Origin: Pseudomonadota bacterium
GTDB taxonomy: Bacteria > Pseudomonadota > Alphaproteobacteria > Rhizobiales > Rhizobiaceae
Length of the DNA: 64,000 bases
Assembly (NCBI GenBank): GCA_023390055.1
Contig: JAEWDP010000161.1
Coordinates: 1-64,000 of the forward strand
Direction: 5' to 3'
This document shows positions 9,552 to 18,596 of this stretch, one piece after another. The position numbers were made by a program, and so were the translations under genes. Within the stretch, counting starts at the first letter, position 1; each line of letters starts with the position of its first letter. The notes beneath the pieces were generated by a model. It saw only the letters and a list, made by a program, of their open reading frames with translations. It did no database searches and was not told the origin of the DNA.

Positions 9552-11339
9552 TTGCCGGATCAGAATGGAAACAAAACACCTTCCGGTGCCAGTAAGCTTG
9601 GCCGCCAAGCGGGCCCTGTGAAGGCATTCGCAAAAGGCATTGCGCTGTTTTTGGCGGCGGCATGCCTGTCTATGCCGCTCCTTTTCGTATCGGCAAGCCA
9701 GGCAAGTGCCGAGACCCGTAGCCTGAAGCTTTATTTCGTACATACGAAAGAGCGTGCCAATATCGTCTTCAAGCGGAACGGCAAGTTCGACCCGAAGGGC
9801 CTTCAACAGGTCAATCACATGTTGCGCGACTGGCGACGCAACGAGCCGACGAAGATGGATCCTCGCTTGCTCGATCTTGTGTGGGAGGTTTATCGACGCA
9901 GTGGGGCAAGTGACTACATTCACGTCGTATCGGCCTATCGTTCGCCAGCCACCAACGGCATGTTGCGATCGCGCAGCAAGGGCGTTGCGAAGAACAGCCA
10001 GCACATGCTGGGCAAGGCCATGGACTTCTATATCCCGGGCGTGAAGCTCAAGACGCTGCGCCAGATCGCAATGAAGATGCAGATTGGCGGCGTCGGATAC
10101 TATCCAACCTCGGGCTCTCCTTTTGTCCATCTGGATGTGGCTGGTGTACGCGCCTGGCCGCGTATGAGCCGTCAGGAGCTTGCCAGCCTGTTTCCAGACG
10201 GAAACACAGTTCATCTGCCAGCGGATGGCAAGCCGCTGCCCGGCTATCAACAGGCACTTGCTGCTTACAAGAAGCGGCTTGCTTCAGGAAACCAGGTCGA
10301 AATCGCCAGCGCCAGCAAGAGTTCGTCCCGCAAGCGACCGAACCTGTTTGCGGTCCTCTTTGGAGGCGGCGATGAAGATGAAGATGCCGACGTCATTGCG
10401 GCACCTGCCCCCGCTGAGCGGCCAGCGCCGGCTGCTCGGACACGAGAGCCAGTTATGGTCGCTGCAAATGCCCCGCAGGAGTTGCCAGGTGTCGAGATTG
10501 CGGCGCCAGTCCCAATGGCGAGGCCCTCATTCAAGCAGGGTGGGGGTCCGGGAACTTTTGCTACCGCACTTTATTCGCCAGCGCGTAGCACAGCGCAGGA
10601 GGCATTGCAGGCGGCGCTACCGGACGAGCCACTAGATATGGCATCTGCAGAAAGTGAGTTCATCGACCTTCAGCAATACGCAATTCCGGTGCCTACACTC
10701 CTGGGGCAGCGCAAATTGACGGGTGACGCAGACATTGGTGTCGTCATGGCTGCAACCAGTGGCGACCTACCAGAAAAAATTCTTGCCGCCATCCCATTGC
10801 CGTCCATGCGCCCGATGGGATCCGAGACGCTCCTGTCTTCGGCGGATGCCGGGTCAGAAAACGATTCTGATCTTGACGAACAACAGGCACTGACGCCATC
10901 CGTCATTGCTGCACTGGTCAAGAGCGACGCCTATATTCGCTCTGATCTGCCGTCACCATCTGCTGGGTCGGAAAAGCCGCAGACAGTGGAAATGGCAGCT
11001 ATCGATCCGGAAGAGGATGATGTCTCGATCTCCGACATGCGCTTTGGTGATGGGTTCGACGTACCGCGCGAAGCTGCCGTTGTCCGCAAGGGCGGTCGAT
11101 CGCCCGGATCCGCCACTGAGGAAGCGGTCCCTGCCCTGACAGGTGATCTTGTGGCCAAGTGGGCGGTCAACAATAACCGTGTTGCTGATGTTGCTTCCAT
11201 CAAGGCCCCTCGTGTGGTCACTCGCACCCTGAGCGGTGAATACTTCGCGGCCTATGCGGCGGGTGGTTTCAAGCCTGTGGCAAGAACGGCGTCGATTGAT
11301 CTCGATCGCTTCAGTAACGAACCTACTTCCAGGCGCTGA
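9552..11339 (+). CDS. DUF882 / M15-type peptidase-like exported protein with long C-terminal tail
   Basis: A 595-residue protein with an N-terminal signal or anchor segment (residues 27-54). Next is a DUF882 (YcbK/M15A) domain with the zinc triad of D,D-carboxypeptidases and VanX relatives: SQHMLGKAMD (His151, Asp158) and FVHLD (His193). It probably acts on peptidoglycan in the periplasm. Residues from about 260 to 595 form a low-complexity, Pro/Ala/acidic tail with no domain I recognise. Translation seems to start at a TTG at 9552 behind GGACGGGG; no ATG is suitably placed. A strong terminator follows directly. Substrate unproven. Confidence 0.85.
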   Translation: MPDQNGNKTPSGASKLGRQAGPVKAFAKGIALFLAAACLSMPLLFVSASQASAETRSLKLYFVHTKERANIVFKRNGKFDPKGLQQVNHMLRDWRRNEPTKMDPRLLDLVWEVYRRSGASDYIHVVSAYRSPATNGMLRSRSKGVAKNSQHMLGKAMDFYIPGVKLKTLRQIAMKMQIGGVGYYPTSGSPFVHLDVAGVRAWPRMSRQELASLFPDGNTVHLPADGKPLPGYQQALAAYKKRLASGNQVEIASASKSSSRKRPNLFAVLFGGGDEDEDADVIAAPAPAERPAPAARTREPVMVAANAPQELPGVEIAAPVPMARPSFKQGGGPGTFATALYSPARSTAQEALQAALPDEPLDMASAESEFIDLQQYAIPVPTLLGQRKLTGDADIGVVMAATSGDLPEKILAAIPLPSMRPMGSETLLSSADAGSENDSDLDEQQALTPSVIAALVKSDAYIRSDLPSPSAGSEKPQTVEMAAIDPEEDDVSISDMRFGDGFDVPREAAVVRKGGRSPGSATEEAVPALTGDLVAKWAVNNNRVADVASIKAPRVVTRTLSGEYFAAYAAGGFKPVARTASIDLDRFSNEPTSRR

Positions 11340-11351
11340 TAGCTTCGCAAC

Positions 11352-11375
11352 AAAAAACCCGCCGCGGCGGGTTTT
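11352..11375. terminator. Bidirectional intrinsic terminator
   Basis: The perfect stem AACCCGCC/GGCGGGTT sits between an A-run and a T-run, just after the DUF882 gene (plus) and before the 3' end of the GapR gene (minus). It can serve both convergent transcripts. Confidence 0.88.
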
Positions 11376-11399
11376 TGCTGGTTGCTTCGTGTTGGAAGA

Positions 11400-11672
11400 T
11401 CAGGCAGCGTCCGTCTCGAGTGCGCTTTCAATCATGCCAAGTGCCTGGAGATACGTATCGAGGATCAGTTCCTCTTCCATGCGCTCCTGGTCGTCCTTCT
11501 TGCGCAGCGCAATAACCTTTTTGAGGATCTTGGTGTCGAAGCCCATCCCCTTGGCCTCGCCGTAAACATCCTTGATGTCATCGGCGATCGTCTTCTTTTC
11601 TTCTTCCAGTCTTTCGATGCGCTCGACAAAGGCGCGGAGTTGGTCGCGGGCGACGCCATGAGCATCAGACAT
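11400..11672 (-). CDS. gapR: GapR nucleoid-associated protein (DUF2312)
   Basis: A 90-residue, highly charged helical protein. The sequence [45 protein letters not shown] is the DUF2312 signature. In Caulobacter GapR binds overtwisted AT-rich DNA ahead of replication and transcription machinery and aids topoisomerases. Start ATG with AGGAGA in front. It is downstream of the DUF1244 gene in the same direction with an 87-bp gap, so it may be co-transcribed or have its own promoter there. Confidence 0.95.
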   Translation of the reverse strand: MSDAHGVARDQLRAFVERIERLEEEKKTIADDIKDVYGEAKGMGFDTKILKKVIALRKKDDQERMEEELILDTYLQALGMIESALETDAA

Positions 11673-11759
11673 CGAGGTCTCCTGTTGTGTGCGAGGTCTA
11701 TGGTTTGTTCGTCACGTGCCGTGAAGGACGCCCAAGGTCAAGTCGAATCGACCAGCAAT

Positions 11760-12068
11760 TCAATGATCAACAGGCTTGTTTTCCATGAATGCGGTTTTTT
11801 GAGCATCGGATGCCTCATTCTGGTGGCGCATTTTCCACTCGTCATACGGCATGCCGTAGATAATTTTCCGCGTTTGTTCCTTGCTTAGCTCGACGCTGGA
11901 CGCGGCAGCCGCTTCGCGATACCAGTTCGAAAGGCAGTTTCGACAGAACCCGGCAAGGTTCATCAGGTCGATGTTTTGTACATCCGGTCTTTCTTGCAGA
12001 TGTGTCACAAGGCGGCGGAAGGCGGCAGCTTCAAATTCCGTCTTTTGTTCCTGTGTAAGCTGTGTCAT
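11760..12068 (-). CDS. DUF1244 family protein
   Basis: A 102-residue small soluble protein. I recognise the DUF1244 block AAAFRRLVTHLQERPDVQNIDLMNLAGFCRNCLSNWY and the following IIYGMPYDEWK. The CRNC pair is conserved in the family and could bind metal, but no function is established. A GAGGAGG site precedes the ATG. It starts only 12 bp after the N-formylglutamate amidohydrolase gene, so the two form an operon, possibly extending to gapR. Confidence 0.9.
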   Translation of the reverse strand: MTQLTQEQKTEFEAAAFRRLVTHLQERPDVQNIDLMNLAGFCRNCLSNWYREAAAASSVELSKEQTRKIIYGMPYDEWKMRHQNEASDAQKTAFMENKPVDH

Positions 12069-12080
12069 GGCAGCCTCCTC

Positions 12081-12875
12081 TCATATCATTGAGTATTGCC
12101 CTGTGCGTGATCGGAACACCTCGTATTCATGCAGGCCAGGGACTTCATTAAGTCTGACAAAGATCGGCGCAAGCCGATCTGCCCACTCCAGGATGCCCTT
12201 CTCCTTGGCGATGAGATCCTGCCGTACTTCGAGAAGTGCATGCGGTATTCCGGAGGTCATGCAATGGCGATACATTGTATCGCCGCGTAGTGCACCATCA
12301 TAGGGCTCGTTGTCACCGATTATCAATTGCTTGTCCATGCGGAGCATTTCAAGAAGTGGGATTACCGCCCTGTGATCGCTATCCCACAACACAGCGGCGT
12401 GCCAGGGGCGGATGACACCTTTCCAGGCAGGGGTAAACGAGTGTAGCGACAGGACAAGTGGCGCTTGTCCCGATGCGCCGGCTTTGGCGAGTGTGCGTTC
12501 CACAGCCCGATGATAGGGGCGGTGAAAGGTTTCGAGACGATGGTTCCACTGCGTATTCGTCAGGGGATAGTTTCCCGGAATGATCGCGCCGTCTGAAATT
12601 TTCATGATGAGCGTTGGGTCGTCCTCGCCGCGGTTGGGGTCGATCAGTAGTCTGGAAAAGCCGCCGAGAACTGCCGGGACGTTTAGCGATGCAGCCAACT
12701 GGCGGGTGAGACCTTCGATACCGATGTCAAAAGCGATGTGTCGATCGAAGTCGCTTTTGGCCAGGCCCAGGGTACCGTATTCTGCGGGAAGCTGGTTCAT
12801 CGCATGGTCAGCGAGCAACACCATTCCGCGGTCATAATCACCTTCTATGATTTCATATGGAACAAAGTCTTGCAT
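12081..12875 (-). CDS. N-formylglutamate amidohydrolase
   Basis: A 264-residue enzyme of the HutG/N-formylglutamate deformylase family, which releases formate and glutamate or acts on related N-acyl compounds. Diagnostic stretches are VLLADHAMNQLP, HIAFDIGIEGL, GGFSRLLIDPNRGEDDP, LSLHSFTPAW and the C-terminal LLEVRQDLIAKEKGILEWADRL. The His and Glu residues expected for zinc binding are in these blocks. No hut genes are nearby, so a role in histidine breakdown is not indicated by context. First gene of a minus-strand operon with DUF1244. The ribosome site at 12875 is weak. Confidence 0.88.
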   Translation of the reverse strand: MQDFVPYEIIEGDYDRGMVLLADHAMNQLPAEYGTLGLAKSDFDRHIAFDIGIEGLTRQLAASLNVPAVLGGFSRLLIDPNRGEDDPTLIMKISDGAIIPGNYPLTNTQWNHRLETFHRPYHRAVERTLAKAGASGQAPLVLSLHSFTPAWKGVIRPWHAAVLWDSDHRAVIPLLEMLRMDKQLIIGDNEPYDGALRGDTMYRHCMTSGIPHALLEVRQDLIAKEKGILEWADRLAPIFVRLNEVPGLHEYEVFRSRTGQYSMI

Positions 12876-13062
12876 GCAGATGACAGTTCCCGGCGTTTGC
12901 TGTGTCGGTTCAGGTTGATCGCATGCAGTTGCTGAACGTGCAAGCCTGGTCTCACCTCAGCCATCTCCGTATCGGTACAATCGATTAGAGTTGCGTTGAC
13001 TTTCAATACCTGTCGGGCGAAGAAAGTGCTTCGCGAATAACCATGGGGTCCCATCGGAAGCC

Positions 13063-13536
13063 GTGCTGAATTTATCCAATCCTATTTTCGCTCGCCCGCA
13101 CCGTTTCATGCCGGCGCTGACCTTTATCGCCTTTCTTGGGGCGCCACTATTGGCCGCTGACGTGGCTCATGCGGATTTCCGTGTCTGTAATGGTACGCAA
13201 AATCTGGTTGGCGTTGCGATCGGCTACCGCGCCGAGGAAGGGTGGACAACCGAGGGCTGGTGGCAGGTGCCGGCCTCTACATGCGCTACGCTGATAGAAG
13301 GCGAACTGCAGTCTCGCTACTACTATCTCTATGCCGAAGACGCAGCTCGCGGCGGACGGTGGACGGGTGAAGTCAACATGTGCGTCGCAGAGAACGAGTT
13401 CAAGATCGTAGGTGTCGAGGATTGCTTTACCCGGGGACATCAACGCATGGGCTTCAAGGAATATGACACAGGGCGGCAGGGAAGCTGGATGGTACAGCTT
13501 TCCGATACGCCAAGCATGCAGGAAGGCCAGAATTAA
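13063..13536 (+). CDS. DUF1036 exported protein
   Basis: A 157-residue secreted protein. After a signal peptide (cleavage near VAHA-DF) it follows the DUF1036 pattern: FRVCNGTQNLVGVAIGYR, GWTTEGWWQVPASTCATLIEG, RYYYLYAED and CVAENEFKIVGVEDC. Four Cys in the mature part suggest periplasmic disulfides. Function is unknown for the family. The frame opens with GTG at 13063; an ATG at 13108 would leave a shorter signal peptide. The TAA stop shares its last base with the ATG of pyruvate kinase, so the two are translationally coupled, an arrangement I believe is common in rhizobia. Confidence 0.85.
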   Translation: MLNLSNPIFARPHRFMPALTFIAFLGAPLLAADVAHADFRVCNGTQNLVGVAIGYRAEEGWTTEGWWQVPASTCATLIEGELQSRYYYLYAEDAARGGRWTGEVNMCVAENEFKIVGVEDCFTRGHQRMGFKEYDTGRQGSWMVQLSDTPSMQEGQN

Positions 13537-14975
13537 TGAAGCGTAACCGCAAAGTGAAGATCCTTGCCACACTGGGGCCTGCGTCTTCGGAAGAAGACGT
13601 AATCCAGAGGTTGCACGAAGCGGGCGCTGACCTCTTCCGTATTAATATGAGCCATGCCAGCCATGATACGATGCGGACACTGATTGAGCGTATCCGGGCA
13701 GTCGAGAAACGTTGTGGCCGGCCAATCGGCATTCTGGCAGATCTGCAGGGACCAAAGCTTCGTGTCGGCAAGTTCGCCGACACGAAAGTCGCGCTGAAGG
13801 CCGGGCAGACATTTACCTTCGACAATCGTGACGAGCCGGGCGATGACAAGCGGGTCTATCTACCGCATCCGGAGATTCTTGAAGCGGTGAAGCCCGGTGA
13901 TAGGCTCCTGATCGATGACGGCAAGCTGACATTGAAGGCTGAAAAGACCGATGGCAAGAGCATTGTTGCCACGGTGATCGCAGGTACCAGCATTTCCGAT
14001 CGCAAGGGCGTGAGCCTCCCGGATACCCTGCTGGGTGTGGGGGCATTAACGGAGAAAGATCGCGTCGATCTCGATGCAGTCCTTGCCACTGATCAGGTCG
14101 ACTGGGTGGCGCTATCCTTCGTGCAGCGTCCTGAAGATCTGGCCGAGGTTCGCAAGATCGCCCGCGGACGGGTCGGTATCATGTCCAAGATCGAGAAACC
14201 GCAGGCACTCGAACGAATTGACGAAATCATTGAACTGTCCGATGCGCTGATGGTGGCTCGAGGCGATCTAGGGGTGGAAATGCCGGTGGAATCTGTTCCA
14301 GGCATCCAGAAACAATTGACACGCGCATGTCGCCGCGTTGGCAAGCCGGTGGTCATTGCCACTCAGATGCTGGAGTCAATGATTTCATCCCCGGTGCCGA
14401 CGAGGGCTGAAGTTTCTGACGTCTCGATTGCCGTCTTTGAAGGTGCGGACGCAATCATGCTCTCAGCAGAATCCGCTTCCGGACAGTATCCTGTTGAGGC
14501 CGTCTCAATGATGGCTTCCATTGCTAGCAAGGTGGAACAAGACCCGCTCTATCCAACTATCATCTACGCCCAGCGAGCAACTCCGGAAGCCACCGGTGCA
14601 GATGCGATTTCACTTGCGGCACGGCAGATAGCCGAGACCCTGGGGCTCTCAGCCATCGTCACCTATACGTCATCGGGAACAACGGGGCTACGTGCCTCGC
14701 GCGAGCGACCTCAAGTTCCGATCCTGGCTCTTTCGCCGATTATTCAGACGGCCCGTCGCCTCTCCATCTGCTGGGGCCTTCACTGTGTCGTCACGCATGA
14801 TGCCGTGGATCTTGATGACATGGTCGATCGCGCATGCCGGATTGTTGTTTCTGAAGGGTTTGGCGATCCCGGGGACCGTATCATCATATCCGCAGGCGTT
14901 CCGTTGGGGACCCCCGGTGCGACCAATATGCTGCGAATAGCCTATATCGGTGCCGACGGCCAAAGCGGCGTCTGA
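13536..14975 (+). CDS. pyk: Pyruvate kinase
   Basis: A 479-residue glycolytic enzyme converting phosphoenolpyruvate and ADP to pyruvate and ATP. Family motifs: KILATLGPASS, RINMSHAS, ILADLQGPKLR, the active-site MSKIEKPQAL, MVARGDLGVEMP and VVIATQMLESM with the following ADVSIAVFEGADAIMLSAESA. The C-terminal regulatory domain (YTSSGTTGLRASRERP) is complete. It overlaps the upstream DUF1036 gene by one base and is followed by a hairpin at 14992-15022. Length and sequence are normal for type II bacterial enzymes. Confidence 0.97.
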   Translation: MKRNRKVKILATLGPASSEEDVIQRLHEAGADLFRINMSHASHDTMRTLIERIRAVEKRCGRPIGILADLQGPKLRVGKFADTKVALKAGQTFTFDNRDEPGDDKRVYLPHPEILEAVKPGDRLLIDDGKLTLKAEKTDGKSIVATVIAGTSISDRKGVSLPDTLLGVGALTEKDRVDLDAVLATDQVDWVALSFVQRPEDLAEVRKIARGRVGIMSKIEKPQALERIDEIIELSDALMVARGDLGVEMPVESVPGIQKQLTRACRRVGKPVVIATQMLESMISSPVPTRAEVSDVSIAVFEGADAIMLSAESASGQYPVEAVSMMASIASKVEQDPLYPTIIYAQRATPEATGADAISLAARQIAETLGLSAIVTYTSSGTTGLRASRERPQVPILALSPIIQTARRLSICWGLHCVVTHDAVDLDDMVDRACRIVVSEGFGDPGDRIIISAGVPLGTPGATNMLRIAYIGADGQSGV

Positions 14976-14991
14976 TCCCGGCGATAGAGCG

Positions 14992-15022
14992 CCTGCCGGC
15001 AGCCAGAAACGCTGCCGGCAGG
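14992..15022. terminator. 12-bp perfect hairpin between convergent genes
   Basis: CCTGCCGGCAGC pairs exactly with GCTGCCGGCAGG across a 7-base loop, right after pyk (plus) and before the end of the TPR gene (minus). There is no T-run on either side, so termination may be inefficient or Rho-assisted. Confidence 0.6.
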
Positions 15023-15024
15023 GA

Positions 15025-15624
15025 TCATATTCGGTTGCCGGCGAGTTTTTCCGATAAGCTGGTTGCAGCTTGCTGCGCATCACGATCGGCTGGATAAATA
15101 GCAAGGTAGCGTTCCCACGCCTTCAAGGCCATTTCATCCTTTCCGTTCTCAGCAAGGATCCCCGCCATTCCCGCAAGAGCTCCGAAATGGCGGGGCTCGC
15201 GGATGAGTACCTGGTTTATATCCGCCATCGACTTGCGTGGATTTCCCATGGCGTAATGCAAGCCGGCGCGGCGGTTCCAAGCCTCGGCATAATCCGGTCG
15301 CAGTAGCGTGACCTGATCAAGAAAATCCAGCGCTGCAGCATTGCGCTTCTCGTCGACTGCCGTCGCTGCCCACTGCATCAACAGATTGACCGTAGCGCTT
15401 CCGGAATCATTCCATTCCAACATGATCTGGCTGGTTATGTTGCGTGCCTTTTCAGGATCACGCTCCCGCTTTAGCGCATTGAAGAGAGCATCAAGCTCAC
15501 TCACTGCGGATGCAGTTTTCGTCAGTGGTGCCTGGCTAGAAGTCGCACTGCTGCCCTGTGCGAGGGCCTGAGACCCAATGAAAGAACTGACAAGGATGAG
15601 CAGGGTTAAATGAAAATGGCGCAT
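15025..15624 (-). CDS. Exported tetratricopeptide-repeat protein
   Basis: A 199-residue protein with a signal peptide ending near SQALAQG and at least three TPR-like helix pairs in the C-terminal half: AALDFLDQVTLLRPDYAEAWNRRAGLHYAMGN, SMADINQVLIREPRHFGALAGMAGILAENG and ALKAWERYLAIYPADRDAQQAA. Predicted periplasmic scaffold; partner unknown. It lies about 100 bp downstream of the ribosomal L36 gene in the same direction, with a convergent pyk on the other side. Confidence 0.85.
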   Translation of the reverse strand: MRHFHLTLLILVSSFIGSQALAQGSSATSSQAPLTKTASAVSELDALFNALKRERDPEKARNITSQIMLEWNDSGSATVNLLMQWAATAVDEKRNAAALDFLDQVTLLRPDYAEAWNRRAGLHYAMGNPRKSMADINQVLIREPRHFGALAGMAGILAENGKDEMALKAWERYLAIYPADRDAQQAATSLSEKLAGNRI

Positions 15625-15722
15625 GTGGATCTATGTAATCCGCATGCGCCGAAGGTCAAACCCGATAATGTCTTTACGCGATAATGTGAACAACAACGGT
15701 TGTAGACATTAAACGATTGCAG

Positions 15723-15848
15723 TCAGCCCTGGCGTGCCTTGAAGCGTGGGTTCTGCTTATTGATGATGTAGATGCGACCCTTGCGGCGAACCAGACGGTT
15801 GTCGCGGTGACGGGCCTTCAACGCCTTCAGAGAGTTCTTGATTTTCAT
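15723..15848 (-). CDS. rpmJ: 50S ribosomal protein L36
   Basis: A 41-residue, very basic protein starting [20 protein letters not shown] and ending NPRFKARQG. It is the L36 form lacking the zinc-binding Cys residues, with the short Lys/Arg insertion found in many proteobacteria. It contributes to the large ribosomal subunit. The gene lies in an otherwise empty gap between purK and the TPR gene and is transcribed in the same direction as both. Confidence 0.95.
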   Translation of the reverse strand: MKIKNSLKALKARHRDNRLVRRKGRIYIINKQNPRFKARQG

Positions 15849-15976
15849 TGTCTTCGTCCGCAAGTTTACGAGCGATCTGGCCCGCTTGTCTTTACAATCA
15901 AAAGCGTGCCGCGTTTTCCAAGCAGGAAGGGCATGCTTTTAGGTTGGCGTGCAGATAACCCGAGCCTTGGCGTGTG

Positions 15977-17056
15977 TCAACCATTTCGCGGTGCTTTCCG
16001 GTGGGTGAGTTGTGTAACATGTCCCATTTTCCGTCCGGGACGCGCTTCACTCTTCCCGTAGAGGTGAACCAGCGTCTCCTTGCTCTCCAGCCAATGAGAG
16101 ATGTCCTTCAGGTCGTCGCCGATCAAATTGATCATTTCACAGTCGGAATGACGTTGTGGATCCCCAAGCTGCAGGCCACTGATCGCACGAATATGTTGCT
16201 CGAATTGCGAGATGGTACAGGCCGCTTCTGTCCAGTGTCCTGTATTGTGGACTCGTGGGGCGATCTCATTGACAATCAGCGACCCATCAGCGAGGACGAA
16301 GAACTCGATGCCGATGACCCCGACATAGTCCAGTGCTTCAAGGACCCTGTTTGCAGCCACGCGAGCAGACTCGGCCGTCGAAGCGGATATGCGTGCGGGT
16401 AATGACGACGTATGCAAGATCCCGTTCTTGTGGACATTCTCTGCTGGATCATAGCATCGTACGGTTCCGGCTCTGTCGCGCGCCGCGATTATCGAGATCT
16501 CACGTTCAAAAGGTACGAAGCTTTCAAGAATCAGCGGCACACGTCCGAGGGCATCAAACGAACCCGTGGGATCGTCCTGCCGTGAGCGGAACATGCGCTG
16601 GCCCTTCCCGTCGTATCCGAGTCGACGGGTCTTCAATACGCCGCGACTTTCGAATTTTGCCAGAGCCTGCAAAAGGTCCTCTTGACTGTCGACTGCGCGA
16701 AAGTCGGCGGTTGCGATACCACAGTCGTTCAGGAAACGTTTTTCAGTAATCCGGTCTTGGGTAACTTCCAGTGCCCTTGGTGGCGGATAGACGGGCGTTG
16801 CCTGCTGTAGTCTTTCAGCGGCAGACACGGGTACGTTTTCGAACTCATAAGTAATGACCTGGCACGCATCGGCAAGAGAGCCGAGGGCCTCGGGATCGTC
16901 ATAGGCTGCTACAATCTGCTTGCTGGCGAGCTGAGCTGCCGGGCAATCAGGCTGAGGTTCAAGAATAACCACGCGGAAACTGAGGCGCGCGGCCGCCATG
17001 GCCAGCATGCGGCCAAGCTGCCCCCCACCAATGATGCCGATTGTTGTGACTGCCAT
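15977..17056 (-). CDS. purK: N5-carboxyaminoimidazole ribonucleotide synthase
   Basis: A 359-residue ATP-grasp enzyme making N5-CAIR from AIR, bicarbonate and ATP in purine synthesis. It begins IGIIGGGQLGRMLAMAA and carries KTRRLGYDGKGQ, the EREISIIAARD segment, GVIGIEFFVLADGSLIVNEIAPRVHNTGHWT and ISQFEQHIRAISGLQLG. The ATG at 17056 sits in a TGATG overlap with the purE stop, so translation is coupled; the track-length version with a preceding TTG is unnecessary. Confidence 0.97.
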   Translation of the reverse strand: MAVTTIGIIGGGQLGRMLAMAAARLSFRVVILEPQPDCPAAQLASKQIVAAYDDPEALGSLADACQVITYEFENVPVSAAERLQQATPVYPPPRALEVTQDRITEKRFLNDCGIATADFRAVDSQEDLLQALAKFESRGVLKTRRLGYDGKGQRMFRSRQDDPTGSFDALGRVPLILESFVPFEREISIIAARDRAGTVRCYDPAENVHKNGILHTSSLPARISASTAESARVAANRVLEALDYVGVIGIEFFVLADGSLIVNEIAPRVHNTGHWTEAACTISQFEQHIRAISGLQLGDPQRHSDCEMINLIGDDLKDISHWLESKETLVHLYGKSEARPGRKMGHVTQLTHRKAPRNG

Positions 17057-17553
17057 CAATCTTCATCCAGCGGATATTCGGCGACTGCCATGCTTTGCTC
17101 CGTGCGCCATGTATCGAGCCGGTCGGCAAGGTCGTCGTCCTCAAGTGCCAACACTGCAGCAGCAAGGAGTGCGGCGTTGATGGCACCGGCCCTTCCGATC
17201 GCCAGAGTTCCGACCGGGATTCCTGCAGGCATCTGAACGATTGAAAGCAGGCTGTCCTGGCCGGATAAGGCCTTGGACTGTACGGGTACCCCGAAAACAG
17301 GCAGCGGTGTCATTGAAGCCGTCATCCCCGGAAGATGAGCTGCGCCACCGGCGCCCGCAATAATGATCTTGAAGCCCTCTTCGCGGGCACTTTTGGCAAA
17401 ATTCATCAGCCGGTCAGGCGTCCGATGCGCTGAGATGATGCGAGCTTCATAATCAATATCCAGTGCGTCCAGCGTGTCGGCTGCATTCTTCATGGTCTCC
17501 CAGTCGGACTGGCTTCCCATGATAATTGCCACTGGTGGTCTCTCGGGGATCAT
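17056..17553 (-). CDS. purE: N5-carboxyaminoimidazole ribonucleotide mutase
   Basis: A 165-residue class I PurE, converting N5-CAIR to CAIR. The signature [86 protein letters not shown] is complete. I place the start at 17553 ([10 protein letters not shown]) because AGGAG lies nine bases upstream; ATG 17562 abuts that site and is unlikely. Forms an overlapping purE-purK pair, preceded closely by a DUF465 gene in the same direction. Confidence 0.96.
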   Translation of the reverse strand: MIPERPPVAIIMGSQSDWETMKNAADTLDALDIDYEARIISAHRTPDRLMNFAKSAREEGFKIIIAGAGGAAHLPGMTASMTPLPVFGVPVQSKALSGQDSLLSIVQMPAGIPVGTLAIGRAGAINAALLAAAVLALEDDDLADRLDTWRTEQSMAVAEYPLDED

Positions 17554-17566
17554 CTGTCTCATCTCC

Positions 17567-17770
17567 TCAGGCAATGATGTCGGGAAGAATCTGGTCTTCC
17601 AACTGAGTGATCTTGTCCTTGATAACGAGTTTTTTCTTCTTCATACGCTGTATCCGCAGTGCCTCGCATCCGACCTGAAGCATGGCGTTGATTGCAGCGT
17701 CGTAGTCTTCGTGCTCCTGGCGAAGCCTCGCCAGTGCAAGCCGAATATCCGCCTGTTCTTGGTCCGCCAT
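17567..17770 (-). CDS. DUF465 (YdcH-like) small protein
   Basis: A 67-residue helical protein: [29 protein letters not shown]...[29 protein letters not shown]. The pattern of a heptad helix followed by a basic KKKKLxxKDxI helix is the DUF465 family. Function unknown. Start ATG at 17770 with AGGGATC in front. It ends 13 bp before the purE start and is probably co-transcribed with purEK. A second family member is encoded divergently at 18001. Confidence 0.85.
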   Translation of the reverse strand: MADQEQADIRLALARLRQEHEDYDAAINAMLQVGCEALRIQRMKKKKLVIKDKITQLEDQILPDIIA

Positions 17771-18000
17771 GATCCCTGTCCCCATTCAAAATCAACCTTT
17801 GCCCGATCTCCGGTAATGTGCGCAAGCTCCTAGCACCAAACGACATTAACTGGAAGTTATGCAAGAACACGATTTCGCCGCGGACAAACCTCGTTTTCAC
17901 CTTCGACAAACGTGACGGATCGTGTCACACTTCTGTTGTAAACCTGAAGCCTCCGGCTCATGGGATGGCCGGGGCGGGTTGCCTAAGGAGGACATGCCGC

Positions 18001-18177
18001 ATGACCATTCAGGCTCATATTGCATCGCTTGAAAAGAAGCATGGTGCCCTTGAAGAGGAGCTCCAGAGCATTCTTGCGTCCCCCTCTGTCGATGATCGTC
18101 AGATCGCGGAGCTCAAGCGCCGCAAGCTTCGTCTCAAGGACGAGCTACAGCGTCTGAAGGCATCAACACGCCACTAA
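18001..18177 (+). CDS. DUF465 (YdcH-like) small protein, second copy
   Basis: A 58-residue coiled-coil protein, MTIQAHIASLEKKHGALEEEL...IAELKRRKLRLKDELQRLK. The ending LKRRKLRLKDEL matches the DUF465 signature. AAGGAGG nine bases upstream fixes the ATG at 18001; the longer frame starting at 17818 is not supported. It is divergent from the purEK-linked paralogue at 17567. Function unknown; the family is widespread in proteobacteria. Confidence 0.88.
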   Translation: MTIQAHIASLEKKHGALEEELQSILASPSVDDRQIAELKRRKLRLKDELQRLKASTRH

Positions 18178-18278
18178 CGGCTCAAAGGAGAATGTCCGGC
18201 CGCCACCGCCACATTCCAGGCATCGCGCGGCACCGAAACCATCCAATTCAAGCAGAAACTGGTCGTGATGGCACACTA

Positions 18279-18485
18279 TCACGGCCAGAACTGATCGAGC
18301 CAAAGGTCTGATTGTCGAATTCTTTGGCATTGACTGAAGAGATCCTCTGCAAGCCGGTGAATGCACGGCCACAAGATTTCAATCCCTGACACATTCAGAT
18401 GTTGCGAGGCAGCCGGACGGCCGATTGGCAGTCTCTCGGCAAATTCGCCGACTGTTTTCGGTGCACGTGGAAATTCCACCCGCAA
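18279..18485 (-). pseudogene. Remnant of an ArsR-family HTH regulator
   Basis: Within a 420-bp gap, the minus strand encodes RAPKTVGEFAERLPIGRPAASQHLNV, which closely matches the DNA-recognition helix-turn-helix of ArsR-type repressors (usual pattern: xGPxSVGELAERLPVSRPAVSQHLKVL). Downstream in frame is LWLDQFWP followed by a stop, resembling the LDxFWxxAL end of these proteins. The N-terminal helices, the rest of the wing and the expected segment in between are missing or out of frame, and no start codon with a ribosome site is present. I read it as a decayed regulator. What lies in 18178-18278 may be remains of a partner gene, but I cannot identify it. Confidence 0.5.
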
Positions 18486-18596
18486 TCGGCGTCGGTACTT
18501 GCGGCGAATAGATCTAGCCGTTGTCGCGCAGCACGGCCAGTTGAGGACTTGTAGTGGCAGTGCGGCATGCCACGTGACGCAACTCGTGACAACAGC

